In this document: in pieces, positions 1 through 11,855 of the stretch
Numbering within the stretch: the stretch's first letter is position 1
Layout of the letters: every line of letters begins with the position of its first letter
NCBI GenBank assembly: GCA_963556255.1
Contig: OY744616.1
Coordinates: forward strand, 36,752,045 to 36,816,044
Reading direction: 5' to 3'
From: Allolobophora icterica
Taxonomy: Eukaryota; Annelida; Clitellata; Crassiclitellata; Lumbricidae
DNA: 64,000 bases
The notes under the pieces: model-generated
What the model saw: the letters and a program-made list of their open reading frames with translations, nothing else
The model's database searches: none
What the model was told of the DNA's origin: nothing
Position numbers and translations under genes: made by a program

Positions 1-416
1 CTCTTCCTTCTCTTCGGCATCATGATAACGGTCATACAGAAGCCATCAGATGAGTTCAGGTGCATCCTATTTCCCTTGACTGAAGACAGAAGAAGGTCTT
101 CTGGCGATGGTTATCCCCAGCCATAGGTATATAGCCAGGCACGGCAATTCCTTTGGCAGACCCATCGCTCCACATCATGAGGGATTTGGTGGCACTCTTC
201 GTCTCGGTTAAGTAATCATATCCGGAGTCAATTGCTACATAATTAACAGTTCACGGGCCAAACAGTTTAGACGGATCTGACCAGAATATGTGTTTGTATA
301 AAAATATATATATGTATGTGTATTTATGTATGTATGTGTGTATGTTTGCATGTATGTATAATAATATTGTATATAGGTATGCATGCATGCATGCATACAT
401 GCATGCATGTAGTATA
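1..416. other. Unassigned sequence at left edge
   Basis: No gene is assigned here. On the minus strand, from about 232 down to about 60, one frame stays open with a non-repetitive composition (it includes the residues MMWSDGSAKGIAVPGY). A TGTAG that could act as a splice acceptor lies just upstream of it. I do not recognise the protein and it could be a chance or relic reading frame. Confidence 0.2.
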
Positions 417-640
417 TGTATGTATGCATGTATGACATTGTATGTATGTGTGTATGTATGTATGTATGTATGTATGTATGTATGTATGTATGTATGTATG
501 TATGTATGTATGTATGTATGTATGTATGTATGTATGTATGTATGTATGTATGTATGTATGTATGTATGTATGTATGTATGTATGTATGTATGTATGTATG
601 CATGTATGTAGTATATGTATGTATGTATGTATCATGTATG
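417..640. repeat. (TATG)n microsatellite
   Basis: This is a long, nearly pure TATG tetranucleotide array, with an uninterrupted core at about 446-600 and imperfect edges containing TGCATGCA. A 4-bp unit without stop codons leaves all frames open on both strands, producing spurious MYVC and HTYI repeat peptides. These are not genes. Confidence 0.97.
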
Positions 641-1131
<491 letters not shown>

Positions 1132-1440
1132 AATAGCCAGAAAGACATTCAGCCAGACATAATATTAAGGAAATGCATCAAATCCACTTTGTACGTAAAG
1201 GCTTGAGTGTATTTTTAAGAGTTGGTCGTATATATTGATTTAGCCATGCACTTGTATCATCTTCCTCTCAACCTCTTCGAATAATTATACAAATACAGAG
1301 ATAGGATTATGTAAACACACAATTCATGAATATTATGCTAACGTATAAATGAATGTAATAGTAAGATGCGTATATATACCATGTCATGTGTACGTCCAAC
1401 AGCTGCGTATACACTGATACAATGGACTTCTAGACAGATC

Positions 1441-1640
1441 TAATGGTGAGGAGGAGTAGGAGGATCAGAAGGAAAAGGGAGAGGAGGAAGAAGAGAATGG
1501 GAGGGAAGAAGAGGAGGGCGAAGAATAGGAGGAAAAAGCAAGGGAAGAGGAGGAAGGAGGAGGAAGAGGAGAGAAGGAAGAGGGTGGATGAGGAAGAAGA
1601 GTCGGAGGAAGAGTAGAACGACGAGGAGGAGGTGGTGGGG
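1441..1640. repeat. Purine-rich (GGA/GAAG)n tract
   Basis: This is a strand-asymmetric polypurine tract of GGA, GAGG and GAAG words over about 200 bp. It gives proline/leucine-rich frames on the minus strand and arginine-rich frames on the plus strand. It is low complexity, not coding. A short (CATC)n run follows at about 1770-1803. Confidence 0.85.
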
Positions 1641-2093
1641 AGGAATGAGTGGGAGGAAATCTTTCTTCTTGAGGTTCATTATATCTGCCCTTCGTGACCT
1701 CCATCACCGAAGCCTTTCATTGCATCCTCCTTCTTCGCCTTCTCCAAATCTCAGACGCCGTATCACGATACATCCATCCTTCCATCCATCCATCCATCCA
1801 TCCCGTCATGAAATGCAACCCCATATAGGTTCTGGCTGTGCAACCATACAAACACACACACGCACATAACACCAACACACGTACAAACGTACCAGCCACA
1901 AATTGTCCATCACATTTGAAACTCCTTGTAAGTTCGTTTGCACGAACCGTCTGTACATAAAAAGGGTATAAATCAAACTGTCACGTGCATAGGGTCTATT
2001 TATAATAGTCTTAAATAAGTATATATATATATATATATTCGATTGTATGTTAGGCCTAAACGTTTAAATTATGTAATCATGTGTGCTATGTGC

Positions 2094-2260
2094 GCTTGGC
2101 CTTCAAGTGGCGCTTTAGAAGTTTGGAGATTACGATTACGATTACGATTATTTTTTAGAGTTTCTTCTGTCATCGTCAGCGCTCGTGAATAAGCTGGTGC
2201 CCTGCGCTTAACTTTCAAGTGGCGCTTTAGATATTTGGAGTTTACTATTAAGATTTTTAC
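2094..2260 (+). repeat. Two L2-like LINE 3'-tail fragments
   Basis: Two fragments of one 3' end occur in the same orientation. The first contains GGCGCTTTAGAAGTTTGGAG followed by GATTAC repeats (about 2094-2150). The second contains GCTCGTGAATAAGCTGGTGC and GGCGCTTTAGATATTTGGAG (about 2180-2250). The same sequence, reversed, forms the 3' end of the L2-like LINE near 10736. These are therefore 5'-truncated insertions of that family. Confidence 0.65.
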
Positions 2261-2359
2261 ACACAAAATATGTGTCGTAAGTGTGGCTAAATGAGTGGAT
2301 TTGAATCAACGCTATACAGCCACCAAATAAAATTACCCAACTATTCGTATCATTTGATA

Positions 2360-2860
2360 GTTCCATGTCTTATCTTGCTTTCCAACTACTTGCTTTCATT
2401 TTAGATACTATTCAGTCCTGTACTTTCCAGCCAGGTAACAAACTTCTGCTGAATCCTTCTAAGACCGAATCATTTATCTTAGAAACAAACATGAACTCCG
2501 CTAATTTGATTGGCTCACATCAATTCAGTTGGATGGATTGCTGGTTGATCACTCTAGACGTTCTCGCAGTTTGGGGATAATCTTACACTCAACTATGTCA
2601 TTTTCTGATACATGTTCGGGCAATATGCAAATCAGTCCACTTTCGTATACGGGATATTCGAAGAATCGGATCTTACATGCCTCAAACTGTCTTAGTTTCA
2701 GTGGAAAATGCCTTGGTTTCCAGCCGACTGGATTATTGTAACTCACTTCTCATTTGCATCACCTGAGTGATTTGCACAAACGGCTGAAATTTCTCGGCTC
2801 GAACCATGACAAGGTCCACCAAATACCATCATCGACAGCGCATTTGTGAGTTACTTAAAA
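2360..2860 (+). pseudogene. L2-like LINE reverse transcriptase relic
   Basis: Read across three frames, this segment recovers reverse-transcriptase landmarks in order: NKLLLNPSKTE, then RSLGIILHSTMSFS, then a stretch ending SSRLDYCNSLL. These are typical of the thumb and C-terminal region of L2/CR1-group LINEs. Several frameshifts and stops show it is dead. A (CATA)n array begins directly after it. Confidence 0.7.
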
Positions 2861-2879
2861 TGCGCCTTATTAAGTGTTC

Positions 2880-3108
2880 TCACACATACATACATATATA
2901 CATACATACACACACATACATACATTTGTACATACATACATACATACATACATACATACATACATACATACATACATACATACATACATACATACATACA
3001 TACATACATACATACATACATACATACATACATACATACATACATACATACATACATACATACATACATACATACATACATACATACATACATACATACA
3101 TACATACA

Positions 3109-3137
<29 letters not shown>
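2880..3137. repeat. (CATA)n microsatellite
   Basis: A tetranucleotide array of about 258 bp, imperfect at its left end and pure from about 2930. Open frames on both strands (IHTY, MYVC) are artefacts of the repeat. Confidence 0.97.
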
Positions 3138-3139
<2 letters not shown>

Positions 3140-3813
3140 GTGAATCACCCATTTTGCACTCATTGCACTGACTGCAAGTTGAGCAAAGTATCTGGTTTAA
3201 CATGTATCATAATGTCCTAATTTTAATCAACCGACTTAATAATATCTCTGTGCATTACTCAACAACCCTAAAACACTCAAATATTGCACTCGATCCACAC
3301 TTTGACTCTTGCTGAGCCTAGCACCACAACTGTACTGGGCTCCTCAGCGTTCTTGGTAGCTAGTAGACCCCCTACGAAGCTGTGGCATCCCCTGCACTGT
3401 ATGTTCTGTAGGTTCCTTGTTGTCGTTCAGGTAAGGCCCACTTCTTTCAACTCTCTTATCCACTGATACAATGGACTTCTGGGTCCGTATCCTGGGTCTA
3501 GGACTTCCTGATCAATTCGATTCCAACCTAGGTCTTCAACTCTCGTGAATAAGCTGTTCCTTTACGCCTAGCTTAAGAGCAGCGCTTAAAACATTTGGAG
3601 TTTACGATTCGATTCTCGACTACCTTTTCGGTTGAAGTAGCCTACTATAGATTGATGCGTTAATTGTGCTTTATAGCGGCGCTATAGAATTCCTTTGATC
3701 ATATTAGATTACATAGAGTGCAGGTTGTTCATTTGTCTCAGCCTGTTTGGTAGGCCTATAAGAAGAAGCGCAGTCCTTTAAGCTAGCCTGAGAGGCAGCC
3801 ATGGGTATTGTTA
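3138..3813. other. Mostly unassigned; one degenerate LINE tail
   Basis: The only element recognised is a degenerate copy of the L2-like 3' tail at about 3541-3610 (CTCGTGAATAAGCTG, later ACATTTGGAGTTTACGATTC). The phrase CACTGATACAATGGACTTCT near 3461 is repeated exactly near 1411, pointing to another dispersed repeat. Confidence 0.45.
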
Positions 3814-4035
3814 ACGACTTCATTTTCTTAGCCTCGGCGTAAGAGGGCGGGTGGCCAGTACTCTGCCTCGCCGTCTAATATTTCCACCTACAGTGTACGG
3901 TCAGTGTACTCATCATAGCTGAGTTGGCTATGGGCGCAGGTGGAGCAGAAATCTCGAATCAAATTTCTCCCCTGGCGGAGATTTTAACCTCGACCCAACT
4001 GAGAGCAGGCTAACCACTACACTATCGCGCAAACC
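3814..4035 (-). repeat. tRNA-derived SINE, copy 1
   Basis: Reading the minus strand from about 4035, an A-box-like TAGTGTAGTGGTTAGC is followed by a degenerate B-box, then a body ending in GGCTAAGAAAATGAAGT. A second copy with the same body lies at 22338-22540. The paired copies and the tRNA-like promoter head support a SINE family rather than a functional tRNA. Confidence 0.7.
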
Positions 4036-4219
4036 ATGTCCGGTATAAATAGACTTCTAAAATGTGCTGATTCGTGCCTTCAAACCAGTCCTACAAAGGA
4101 CACGTACGATATGTAGTTGTCCGTAGTGTGGGTTGGAAAGAGCCAGGGAAAGAGGCGAAATATGTTAGGTAGAAAGTCTATCTTCAGATACTTTGAAATA
4201 GTTAAGAGTAGTAAAGTAT

Positions 4220-4520
4220 GATCATTCGATCTGCATATGATCATTCGATCTGCATATGATCATTCGATCTGCATATGATCATTCGATCTGCATATGATCA
4301 CTCGATCTGCATATGATCACTCGATCTGCATATGATCACTCGATCTGCATATGATCATTCGATCTGCATATGATCATTCGATCTGCATATGATCACTCGA
4401 TCTGCATATGATCACTCGATCTGCATATGATCATTCGATCTGCATATGATCACTCGATCTGCATATGATCACTCGATCTGCATATGATCATTCGATCTGC
4501 ATATGATCATTCGATCTGCA
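4220..4520. repeat. 19-bp minisatellite, 16 copies
   Basis: Sixteen head-to-tail units of GATCAYTCGATCTGCATAT. The only variation is T or C at one position, in the order TTTTCCCTTCCTCCTT. The last unit is truncated at CTGCA. There are no spacers, so this is not a CRISPR-like array. Each unit holds GATC twice and a CATATG at the junction. Confidence 0.97.
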
Positions 4521-5416
4521 GAGAGAGCTTATAATTACCATCATGTTTACCGTAAGTATTCTAAATCACCCGCAAAGTGAACGCAAGAGCATTACGTAGA
4601 GAAATAATTTATAACCAGATTTGAGGTTCCAATATTACTATGTGTGACCCTTCTTAACAAGTTGTAATGGTAACCATTATGACCTCGGCATTCCGGGAAA
4701 TGCCAAACGCAATGTCACTTTATCACTGCGCCACATAACATTGATTTAATTATATCGGCTTACGTTGGATTTGAAGAGGTGTTTAACTGCACTAAAGAAG
4801 ATCTTCTTGTATTTACCTCACACGTCAAATATAAACTCGTCATAATTCATTTCCATTTATAATAACTGTATAGTATTATGACCACTGTCTATTGACAATT
4901 TGCCAAGGACAACTCACCTACTCGCGTTCCGTTTCCTCTTCCCTGGCGGCGATCTACACTTCTTCGGACTTTACGACTCGAGCACAGACTACGAAGCCTA
5001 GGTACATCGAACTAGAATTGCTGCCTCTGTCAGAGGACCGATCGGTGCAGTCATTTTCTCCGATCGAGAGCTGGTTGTTTTGAACGCAGTTCTGCCCAGA
5101 AGGACAGACGCACGCCGAGGGTAGAGAGAGACAGAGAGAAAGTGGGAGAGAGAGAGAGAGAGAGGGGGATCGAAATCGACGGAGAGGCGTCTTAGGCCGA
5201 CGGCAAAAATCCTTTCATCATCAACGTGGAGGCGAAGTCGACGAAGACGTTTGGTCAATGCGATCGATGCATTTTAAACCCGACTCTGCTGCTGGCTTCC
5301 ATGTGGTGGCCGCGCGGTCTGTAGTTGTGCTAAATAAACAGCGAGTAGTCACAAGTACGATGTCGATTATAGCCCACGGCAGACGAATAACACGACGGTA
5401 AGCAGCAACAGAAAGA
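4521..5416. other. Unassigned; short GA run
   Basis: No gene recognised. A (GA)n-rich run lies at about 5126-5165. The short open frames here show no recognisable domain. Confidence 0.4.
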
Positions 5417-5780
5417 CGAGGGGAGGAGGAGGAGGAAGAATGAGGGAAGGAGGAGGAAGAATAGAAGGAGGAGGAGGAGGCGGAATAGCAGGCGGAATAG
5501 GAAACAATAGGAGGGGGAATGAGACTAGGAGGAGGAATTGGAGAATGAATAGTAGGAAGAGGAGGAATGAAAGTAGGGGAATAAAAGGAGTAAAAGGAGG
5601 AGGAGAAGGAGGAGGAGGAGGAGGAGGAGGAATTACAAAGTGGAGGGAGCGATGAAGAGGACAGCAGTAGGCTACAGAGGAGAACTATATGAGGATGAAT
5701 AAATGGAGGAGGGTATCAGTGATTAGAAGGAGCAGAAGAACGAAAATAAGAAACAGGAAGAGAAGGAGGAGGAGATTTTA
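5417..5780. repeat. Purine-rich (GGA)n tract
   Basis: A polypurine tract of GGA, GAA and AGG words, densest at about 5417-5650, giving glycine- and arginine-rich artefact frames. It resembles the tract at 1441-1640. Confidence 0.85.
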
Positions 5781-5989
5781 GTACAAGTAAGCGGCATTCA
5801 GCTATCTTCGTTACGTACTGATATCAGAAGCAAGTGAGGTGGTCCTCCATTGCCTTCCTATCGAGTTTAACAGCGATTCTCTGCTGCTAAGACGAGGCGC
5901 TTCTTCTAGGCACTAGTCGACCAACGAACGCCTTTTCCAGCAGCCCAACTCAGCCACTTGACGCCTTCTTCTCCCATCCTCCATCAGAT
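5781..5989. other. Non-coding spacer
   Basis: Nothing recognised between the purine tract and the CAGACGGA repeat. Confidence 0.35.
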
Positions 5990-6585
5990 ATACGCACAGA
6001 CAGACGCACAGACTGTGACAGACAGAAGCACACAGACAGACGGACGGATAGACGGACGGATAGACAGACCAACGTACGGACAAACGCAGGATAGACAGAC
6101 AGACGGATGAATAGACAGACAGACAGACAGACGGACGGCTAGACGGACGGACTCAATGGACGGATAGACATACAGACAGACGGCCGGACGGACGGATAGA
6201 CAGACGGACGGACGGATAGACAGACAGACAGACGGACGGGCGGACGGACGGACGGATGGATGGACGGATGCACGAATAGAGAAGCGGATGGACAGAGAGA
6301 CGAACGGACGGATGGACGGACGGAGGAGGACGGACAGACGGACGGATAGGCGGACGGATAGATGGACGGATAGACGGACGGACAGATAGGCCGACGGATA
6401 GATGGACGGAGGAAAGACGGACGAATGGAGGGGCAAATGGACAAACGGACGGACGGATAGATGGATAGATAGACGGACAGACGGACGAACGGATAGACAG
6501 ACAGACGGATGCACGGATAGACGGACGGATGGACGGACGGACGGATAGACGGACGGACAGATGGACAGACGGACGAAGATATGGC
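5990..6585. repeat. Degenerate (CAGA/CGGA)n array
   Basis: About 600 bp of interspersed CAGA, CGGA, TGGA and TAGA tetramers, an old diverged tetranucleotide array. The minus strand reads as a PSVRLSIH-like peptide of about 176 residues. This follows from the repeat period and is not a gene. Confidence 0.92.
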
Positions 6586-7576
6586 GCGGGTGGACTGCAG
6601 CCGACTACAGAGGGAGGGTGGATATCGTCTGACGAAGACCAGACCGGAAGTTATTTAGAATTGCCTCCTCCGTTCCTCCTCTCAACATCCCTCCTTCTTC
6701 CTTCAGGGTCTGGGCGGCGGTGTGTTCGTGTGTCTTCTACTTTCGTCGCCTCTCCCTGAGTGGAAATCTCGCTCGATTAATAGTCGACTTGTAAAGCGGT
6801 GGAGGCTGAGATGGAAACAATTCAACCATTAAAGGAGACGCTCATTTGATCTCGAATACATCGGTCTGCATTGTACGTAGGAGGGGCAAAAGCAGCTCTT
6901 TTCTGAGACGAACAGGTTCAGGACAATGCAACACGTACACGGCCCTACTTCTTTCGACGCACCCTATATGCACTAGAAATGATTACAAGCAAGTATAGGA
7001 TAGATGACTCTTATAGGATCATACTTTCACTTCTCCGACCCTGGATTTTTGTCGTCTTTTCAATTAAGTATTTCAATTCAGCGACACAATGTCCCCTTCA
7101 CACGCCCATTTTGGTGGCAAGAAATGGCACGAGACTGATTGGGTGACGGAGTGCATCAGTCAAAAGTAGGGAAAGGTCCGAAAGGACATCATGTCGTTGC
7201 CATCTGGCCTCGCCTGTCACCGTCCTTAATGCAATTTTGGCCACAAAGGAACTTTTCGTTATAGTCGATGTTTATTTCACAGTCAGAGGTCACACGACGC
7301 ACGCTGTTTGATCGAATCTTTCACAGCGCTACAGAAGCCTCTCCGTGTAAAGCACATCCATAATCGATGGAATGCTTTGAACCTAAAATTAACTCCACAA
7401 GCGCAATCCCTTGGAGAGGTGGAAAGTACATGGGACAACGAATTGCACTGGGATTCGATCTCTAGACACAGTTTCGCAATGTTAGATGGACACAGTCGGT
7501 TGGTGACCGTCACCACGGACCTGCATCAGATATCGCATGAATCAGTCAATCTGGGGGAGTAGAAGGGAACAGGATC
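6586..7576. other. Unassigned unique sequence
   Basis: About 1 kb without an element I recognise. At 7283-7562 both strands are open for 75-85 codons. Neither product shows a known motif, and both end at the adjacent microsatellite, so I do not call a gene. Confidence 0.4.
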
Positions 7577-7905
7577 CATCCATCCATCCATCCGTCCATC
7601 CATCCATCCATCCGTCCGTCCATCCATCCATCCATCCATCAATCCATCCATCCATCCATCCATCCATCCATCCATCCATCCATCCATCCATCCATCCATC
7701 CATCCATCCATCCATCCATCCATCCATCCATCCATCCATCCATCCATCCATCCATCCATCCATCCATCCATCCATCCATCCATCCATCCATCCATCCATC
7801 CATCCATCCATCCATCCATCCATCCATCCATCCATCCATCCATCCATCCATCCATCCATCCATCCATCCATCCATCCATCCATCCACCCATCCATTCTCT
7901 ATCCA
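7577..7905. repeat. (CATC)n microsatellite
   Basis: A CATC/CCAT tetranucleotide array of about 330 bp, pure over most of its length with a few CGTC variants at the left. The open frames SIHP (plus) and WMDG (minus) are artefacts. Confidence 0.98.
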
Positions 7906-8340
7906 TCCATCGATCATGTGTCAGGACAGACGTCCGCTCGAAGCGATCCACATCAATCAGATGACGATTTGTCAGCAGCACAGCGCAGGTTACGACGCCA
8001 TTCCTCGACTGAAGGAGGGAAGGAGGAAAGAAACGACCGAGGGAAGGAGGGAAGAAGGAAAAAATGACTGAGTGAAGTAGAATTGCAGAGGCAAAACGCC
8101 TCTGGGAACGGAACTAGTTCCATTAAACGAATAAGGAATGGCAAAATCCAATGCAATGACATCACCTTAAGCAACCATTTCCACGGAACAAAGAAAGAGT
8201 TTGTCTATCGAAGATACACACATCCATTACACAAGTAAACAGCAAACCAAGAAGAAACATTAATAATAGTAATGAGATTACTATTATACGGTTTTTATAC
8301 CCTGTCAGCATTTCCATGGGCGTTAGATGGGACCCATGTA
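7906..8340. other. Unassigned spacer
   Basis: Nothing recognised. A short (TATG)n run follows at about 8337-8368 and is interrupted by the LINE insertion. Confidence 0.35.
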
Positions 8341-8366
8341 TGTATGCATGTATGTATGTATGTATG

Positions 8367-9826
8367 TAGTACCGCAGGGATCTAGTACCGCAGGGATCTA
8401 ATTTAGGACCGCTCCTCTTTTTATTGTACATTAATGACCTGGCTAAAGTCTCATCTTCACTATATTTAATTCTATTCGCGGATGACACGAATATTTTCTG
8501 TACCAGTAGTTCTTGGGCATCCCTTATTGAAATAGTTAACAACGAACTGACTAAAATTCATGATTGGTTCTCTGTAAATAAATTAACCCTCAATGTTGAC
8601 AAAACAAATTTTATTGTTTTTAAATCCCACCGAAAAATTAACCCGACAGTAGGTACTATATCATTTAACGGCGATCCCATTGCAAAAGTAGAATCCACTA
8701 AATTTCTTGGTGTTATTATTGACCAGCATCTTACCTGGAAACCTCATATCAATTATATTGCCTTAAAAGTTGCAAAGAACATTGGAATTGTCTCTAGAGT
8801 GGCTCAAATACTTCCTAAGGATATTAGATTAAGCTTGTACTATTCATTGATCCTTCCATATCTAAGTTACTGTAACCTTATATGGGCCTCTAACTATGAC
8901 TCACGCCTTCAAAAATTACTTGTATTGCAGAAAAAGGCGATTAGATTAATTGCTAGGGCCTCAAATAGGACTCACTCGTTACCTATATTCCAGGACCTTA
9001 ATCTCCTGGAGTTAAAACAGGTTAGAATCTTCCAAGTTGGGGTTCTGTTCTACATGTATATACATAACTTACTTCCTGCTTCATTCGCTGGATACTTTGC
9101 ACGCGCCTCTACATTGCATGAGCATTATACAAGAAGTGCCTCGCTATTTCGCCCAGTCAATGCGCGCACGAACACTAGATTGTTCAGTATTAAATCTGCT
9201 GGTCCGCGCATCTGGAATTCAATACCTCCTGAAATTCAATCCTCTAAAAGCAAATATGAATTTAAAAAAAGCTTACGACAATTTCTTGTATCCTGAGATG
9301 AATCTCTTTATATCCTAGGGTATCCTCTTTATATTTAGAATAGTATTAAGATATCCAATGTTTCAGGTCAAGGAGAGCTTGCAGACGCCACGCTGGGGAC
9401 TGACCCGTGTAATTAAGGATAGTTAAGATTTTCGTTTCATTAAGTTGCTCTCCTTTTTAAGTTTTTGTGTGTTTTCTTTGTGTGATTAGGAGAGCCTAGG
9501 CCTGTCATCTTTCTGGTGTAGTATTCGTCCAGTTGGGTGTCTCCGTTAGTGGGACTCACGTCCCTTTGGAGTTTCCCTTTGTCGCTAGTGGCAGTATATG
9601 TACTGCTTCTTAGTTTTGGTTTAACGTATAAGCAAAATATATTCTCAGTTTTGGTTTTTGACGTACATATGCAAAATATTCTGTTGTTGGTTTCATAAGT
9701 TGAACTTGCGTAACTGCATTCTTAGTACTCTAAGAAGTAATATATTTACTAGCTATATACGCAATACTTGATCCTGTAAATCGCTGTCATTAACGACAAT
9801 AAAGATTTATTGAATTGAATTGAATG
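8367..9826 (+). mobile_element. 5'-truncated non-LTR retrotransposon (CR1/L2/jockey group)
   Basis: The 3' part of a LINE: the end of the reverse-transcriptase ORF (stop at 9294-9296) plus about 530 bp of 3' UTR. In the ORF, VPQGSNLGPLLF is followed by INDL, FADDTN, FSVNKLTLNVDKTNF, KFLGVIID and, near the end, a PRIWNSIP motif, all in the order expected of LINE reverse transcriptases. The frame is intact from about 8384, so this copy is young or little diverged. The 3' end is a (TGAAT)n tail at about 9810-9825 after AATAAAG. The 5' end is truncated inside a (TATG)n microsatellite. The sequence TAGTACCGCAGGGATC is duplicated in tandem exactly at that junction (8367-8382, 8383-8398). Confidence 0.88.
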
Positions 9827-10735
9827 TACGCATGCATTTTGAATTTTTTTATTTTGAATACTGTGGTTGGTTAAAGTTCACAATCTGAAAGAGTTATAAA
9901 TATAATCAATTATTTAAGTATTGGGTTATATGCTCACAAGATCTCACCCAATCAATTCATTTAAAAATGAGCACGGTCGAGGCATGAGCGTAGCCAGACT
10001 TAAATTAAAGAGGAGGCAACCACTGGCAGCGATCTTGTTTGACAGGCGGGGTATGGGACGCTTCTGAAATTTTTTCAAAGATTTGATGACTTTTTTGGAG
10101 GATTTCTCTTTAAAAAAATGTAAGACCTTCTTTGCGGATTTCTTCTAAATTTCTTGTCGCAAGACCCCTCAGGATCACCGTTCAATAGGAGGCAACATCC
10201 AGGTGTAGTGGGGTTGTGGGACGGTGTACTTGAGGAAGCAGGGCTATGACCCAAGTAAAACTCTAAAATTGTGTTGTTCAACTTGTCCAAACTTCTAAGA
10301 TGAATTAGGCTAACACATTTCAGTTTACTACTAACAAACACTATTCAAGTTGTGCTACACAAAAGAATATAATGTAACAAAATAAAAACTTAGTTCCTAA
10401 TATTCGACAATAAAAAAAACAGAAACGAAGTCGTTTTATAGGTTGTTGACTCATCATGACCTTGTCCTGTAGCCGATTAAGTCTTCTAATCCTAGCTTAT
10501 TTGAAGTTATTTCTTAAATTTAATTCGTAACAATAATTATTATGAGTTAAAAAAAACAGTAGCTAAACTTTTAGTTATGTTCGATTACCGGAACCTACGA
10601 AAGAAAGCAAAATGACGATTTGAAATTGTATGGGCTGGTTCCATAGTTATCTAGAATGCGTTCCTACATATAAAATTCAGCAGAGGTGACTCAGTAATAT
10701 TATTTAGACCAGACGCTTGGAGATGTCAGACAAGG
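9827..10735. other. Unassigned AT-rich spacer
   Basis: About 900 bp without a recognised gene or repeat; short open frames only. Confidence 0.35.
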
Positions 10736-10924
10736 TAATCTTAATCTCCAAACTTCTAAAGCGCCACTCGAAGGCCAAGCGCAGGGCACCAGCCTATTCA
10801 CGAGCGCTACATCAAATCAGTCCGGTTCCAGAGGGCCGGATCAAGAGAAGAGGCAGAGCAGCTGTTAAGGCAGGTGTCGTTTAGGGCGAGAATTGGAAAG
10901 CGGAGGATCCGTTGAGTCAGGGTA

Positions 10925-11855
10925 TATACCCCGTGATCGATCGAGTCGAGCTGCTACGATCGACTTGGCTCGGCCGACGATCGACTTGATCGACTTTGTC
11001 GACTAGTCGACCTCTCGTCGACTCGATCGACTTGGCAAATTAACGATCGACTTGGTCGACTTTGTCGACTTGAACAATATCTCTTGGCCAGTGAGTCATG
11101 GCGCCAAAGGTGCAGATGCTCGCACAAGTTTTGGTTATGTGACGCCGAGGCAGAATGATGCTCACACAACTTTTGGCTGGCGCTTTGTATTTCATGCTTT
11201 CTAAAGTAGTTATTGACTTATTGTTCTATAGACGCTTTTCACTTCATGAATATGTAGTATAATAAACTTTTCCACTTATTGTAAAAATGTTCTTATTGGT
11301 TATATCGGATATAAGTATAGTTTTATCCATCTTAGGTCTGTACTTGGCTGAGGTTGACTCACGCAGCTTTTAAACACTTCCCGGGCCAATCAGTCCCGTC
11401 CTAACATACAGACATTCGAACGTTTTGAGATCGTCGTTACTGACTACAGAGCTGAAATTTCCTGAAACTAGCGCATTTTTAACGCATCTTAATCTTTCCA
11501 TTTTCACCATAAAACTGTAAAAAAGTATCTGCAGCTTCCACTATACGAAATCACCAAAAGGATCATAATTTTTGCACTGAACTTCAAATCAGGTTAATAC
11601 GGTAGTTGTGCGTTTACAAAGAATTAGGGCCTACATCATCACATCATGTGGGTCATTTTGTGACGTAGCAGCAAAAAAATTGTAAGAAAATATTTCATAG
11701 TCGAGTCAAGTCGATGAAACAACGATCGACTCGACTTGTCAAAGCATATGATCGACTCGACTTGCAAGTCGATCGAGTCGAAGATATGTCGACCGACTCG
11801 ACCTGGCCGAGTTTCGATCGACTTGATCGACTGACTCGATCGATCACGGGGTATA
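10925..11855. mobile_element. Non-autonomous hAT-type element with GTCGA subterminal arrays
   Basis: A 931-bp element. Perfect 8-bp target-site duplications TCAGGGTA lie at 10917-10924 and 11856-11863. The inverted termini start TATACCCCGTGATCGATCGA. Inside both ends, about 150 bp is built from overlapping GATCGA, GTCGAC and GTCGACTTGG words, with the two sides roughly inverted relative to each other. The middle (about 11090-11690) is AT-rich and has no transposase. An 8-bp TSD is typical of hAT, and also of P and Merlin elements; the superfamily is inferred from that alone. Confidence 0.8.

Noticed and set aside
4220..4520. CRISPR-like array
   Set aside because: Units are contiguous with no spacers, and the genome is eukaryotic.
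5984..6514. 176-residue PSVRLS-like protein on the minus strand
   Set aside because: It arises from a degenerate CAGA/CGGA array and has no domain.
7283..7562. Two overlapping opposite-strand genes of 77 and 84 residues
   Set aside because: No recognisable motif, no splice or promoter evidence, and neither frame is favoured by codon pattern.
7526..8067. WMDG and SIHP repeat proteins of more than 150 residues
   Set aside because: They are translations of a CATC array, open in several frames at once.
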